Assembly (NCBI GenBank): GCA_963816785.1 | Contig: CAWFLL010000004.1 | Span: forward strand, 248,001 to 312,000 | Direction: 5' to 3' | Source: VRUE01 sp963816785 | GTDB taxonomy: Bacteria > Actinomycetota > Thermoleophilia > Solirubrobacterales > 70-9 | DNA length: 64,000 nucleotides | Part shown: in pieces, positions 62,442 to 64,000 of the stretch | Numbering within the stretch: the first letter of the stretch is position 1 | How the letters are laid out: the number at the start of each line of letters is the position of its first letter | Position numbers and translations under genes: made by a program | Notes under the pieces: generated by a model | What the model saw: the letters and a program-made list of their open reading frames with translations, nothing else | Told to the model about the DNA's origin: nothing | Database searches by the model: none

Positions 62442-63890
62442 ATGACATTCCAGGGCGAGCAGACACTTCTGATCCTCGGCGCCAGCGGCGACCTGGCGGC
62501 GCGACTGCTCGTCCCCGGCCTGGGAAGCCTGATCGCCGACGGTGCCGTCGAGGGCGTCTCCTTGGTGGGCAGCGCCGCCCACGACTGGAACAACGAGCGC
62601 TGGCGTTCCCGGGTGGCTGAGTCGTTTGCGGCCGCCGGTGCGACGAGTGAGCGGATCGACGCGGTCGCGGACTCCACGCCCTATATCAAGGCCGACGTCA
62701 CCGCGGAGAGCGAGTGGCGGCGAGTGCTCGACGCCTGCCGCGGCAGTGTCGTGATCTACTTCGCGCTGCCGCCGGCCGTCACCGAGCGTGCCTGCCAGGC
62801 CCTGACCGGCATCGATCTGCCACCGGGTACCCGGCTGGTCTTCGAGAAGCCGTTCGGAACGGACGCCGCCAGCGCGAGAGCCCTGAACCAGCTGGTGACT
62901 CGCATCGTTCCCGAGGAGCGCGTCTTCCGGGTCGACCACTTCCTCGGGACCTCCACCGTCATGAACATCGCCGGCCTGCGGTTCGCGAACCGCATCTTCG
63001 AGCCGCTGATGTCCGCCGAGCACGTCGAGAGCGTGGACATCGTCTTCGACGAGACCCTCGGGCTGGAGGGTCGCGCCGGCTACTACGAGGGCACCGGCGC
63101 ACTGATTGACATGATCCAGAGCCACCTCCTCCAGGTGATGTCCGTCGTGGCAATGGATCCGCCGAGCACGATCGGCGAGCGCGACGTCCGCGACGCCAAG
63201 GCGGCCATCCTGCGCGCCTGCACTGTCCGGGACGGCGATCCGGTCGCCAACAGCTACCGCGCCCGCTATACGGCCGGAGAGGTCGACGGGCGCCGGCTGT
63301 CCTCCTACGTCGACGAGGACGGCGTCCGCGGCGACAGCACGACGGAGACGCTCGCCGAGGTCGTGCTCGAGATCGACACCTGGCGGTGGGCCGGGGTTCC
63401 GTTCCGGCTGCGCTCCGGCAAGGCACTCAGCAATCCGCGCCAGGAGGTGGTCGTCACCTTCAAGCGGGCCCCGCACATCCCGACGGGCCTCACCGGTGGC
63501 GATCAGCCGAACAGGCTACACATCGGCATCACCTTGGATGCCGGCCGCGTGACACTCGACCTCAACGTCAACGGCCCCGGCGACCCCCGGGAGATCGACC
63601 CGGTGACCATCGACACGGGCTTCGCACCGGGTGCGCTGCGCGAGTACGGCGAGGTACTCAAGAGCATCCTGGCCGGCGATTCGATCCTCTCGGTACGCGG
63701 CGACATGGCGGTCGAGAGCTGGCGAATCATCGAGCCGGTCCTCGAGGCATGGCGAGACGACCGGGTGCCGCTGGAGGAATACCCCGCCGGCAGCACGGGG
63801 CCTGACGGGTGGCCGCTCTCGTGGGTGTCGCCGGCCCCCGCCTCCGTCGCCACCCCGCAACGCGTCGCGGTGGATAGCGATGACGGCTGA
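62442..63890 (+). CDS. zwf: Glucose-6-phosphate dehydrogenase
   Basis: About 482 residues. NADP motif LILGASGDLAARLLVPGL, substrate region VFEKPFGTDAASARALNQ, RVDHFLGTSTVMNIAGLRF and DETLGLEGRAGYYEGTGALI then DMIQSHLLQVMSVVAM (catalytic His in QSHLLQ). The family Lys in DHYLGK is Thr here, an unusual substitution in an otherwise complete enzyme. ATG 62442 or GTG 62439. It overlaps the aldose epimerase start by 11 bases. Confidence 0.9.
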   Translation: MTFQGEQTLLILGASGDLAARLLVPGLGSLIADGAVEGVSLVGSAAHDWNNERWRSRVAESFAAAGATSERIDAVADSTPYIKADVTAESEWRRVLDACRGSVVIYFALPPAVTERACQALTGIDLPPGTRLVFEKPFGTDAASARALNQLVTRIVPEERVFRVDHFLGTSTVMNIAGLRFANRIFEPLMSAEHVESVDIVFDETLGLEGRAGYYEGTGALIDMIQSHLLQVMSVVAMDPPSTIGERDVRDAKAAILRACTVRDGDPVANSYRARYTAGEVDGRRLSSYVDEDGVRGDSTTETLAEVVLEIDTWRWAGVPFRLRSGKALSNPRQEVVVTFKRAPHIPTGLTGGDQPNRLHIGITLDAGRVTLDLNVNGPGDPREIDPVTIDTGFAPGALREYGEVLKSILAGDSILSVRGDMAVESWRIIEPVLEAWRDDRVPLEEYPAGSTGPDGWPLSWVSPAPASVATPQRVAVDSDDG

Positions 63891-64000
63891 GACGAGATCC
63901 CCAGCGAGAGCCCTTCCTTCGGGCGAGCAGTTCGAGATCAACGCCGGAGGGCAGCGCGCCACCATCGTCGAGGTCGGTGGCGGCCTCAGGGAGTATGTGG
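63880..64000 (+). CDS. Aldose 1-epimerase (galactose mutarotase), 3' end outside window
   Basis: The visible 40 residues MTAETRSPARALPSGEQFEI then NAGGQRATIVEVGGGLREYV match the start of galactose mutarotase-like proteins (GGQRATVVEVGGGLRSY). The role in interconverting sugar anomers fits the preceding G6PDH gene, with which it is co-translated. Confidence 0.8.
   Translation, partial: MTAETRSPARALPSGEQFEINAGGQRATIVEVGGGLREYV

Overview
The window is 64 kb of GC-rich DNA. Close gene packing, many GTG starts, F420/PPOX-type and PEP-CTERM-free secretion signals, and a secreted protein with NAV/SAKV/NGSL repeats at 41288-41950 all point to an actinobacterium. The best guess is the class Thermoleophilia (Solirubrobacterales-like), which is an inference because no rRNA is present. 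About 15-20 genes carry single-base frame breaks, often at runs of G or C. This suggests an uncorrected long-read or metagenome assembly; I annotate such genes as one CDS and state where the frame changes.

Layout. 0-11.5 kb: end of a flavin oxidase gene, then a block bracketed by a 42-bp piece of tRNA-Glu (904-945) and the intact tRNA-Glu (11453-11525). The block holds a MalT/LuxR regulator, a family of SHOCT/DUF6325 membrane-associated proteins, a formylglycine-generating enzyme and its likely substrate, an arylsulfatase. 11.6-27.3 kb: ordinary chromosome with tRNA-Leu, hydrolases, a complete sulfate ABC transporter operon (cysP-T-W-A), a PhoD-type phosphatase, a secreted serine protease, an RDD protein, an amino-acid ABC transporter with a NUDIX hydrolase, and an enoyl-CoA hydratase. 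27.6-48 kb: accessory region punctuated by six pieces of the 3' half of one tRNA, a tRNA-Pro(GGG), all in the same orientation. Four of them are followed by GCGTCCC repeats, and three of those by a GGTACC box at an identical distance (92 bp). The segments between pieces carry unrelated cargo: envelope-type genes (glycosyltransferase, MurT, a Mur ligase), a lone Fic gene, a nitric-oxide reductase module plus assorted genes, a GFA-family gene, and a three-gene amidohydrolase/lyase/cupin operon. No integrase gene is seen. The region is also rich in gene fragments (sigma factor, cyclase, CGNR regulator, Nei glycosylase, HTH protein).

48-64 kb: small membrane proteins (HdeD, others), an aromatic-compound degradation operon (two flavin hydroxylases, extradiol dioxygenase, fumarylacetoacetate hydrolase, PPOX protein) divergent from a TetR regulator across a palindrome, a lipid kinase and PAP2 phosphatase, a scrap zone with HdeD and patatin fragments, an AI-2E family transporter, a 3-hydroxyacyl-CoA dehydrogenase, a glucose-6-phosphate dehydrogenase and the start of an aldose 1-epimerase.

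The most interesting feature is the tRNA-Pro array: it looks like repeated site-specific insertion of small, integrase-less cargo segments at one tRNA, comparable in logic to tRNA-delimited elements such as the tycheposons described in marine cyanobacteria, but in a different phylum and with its own conserved arm structure.
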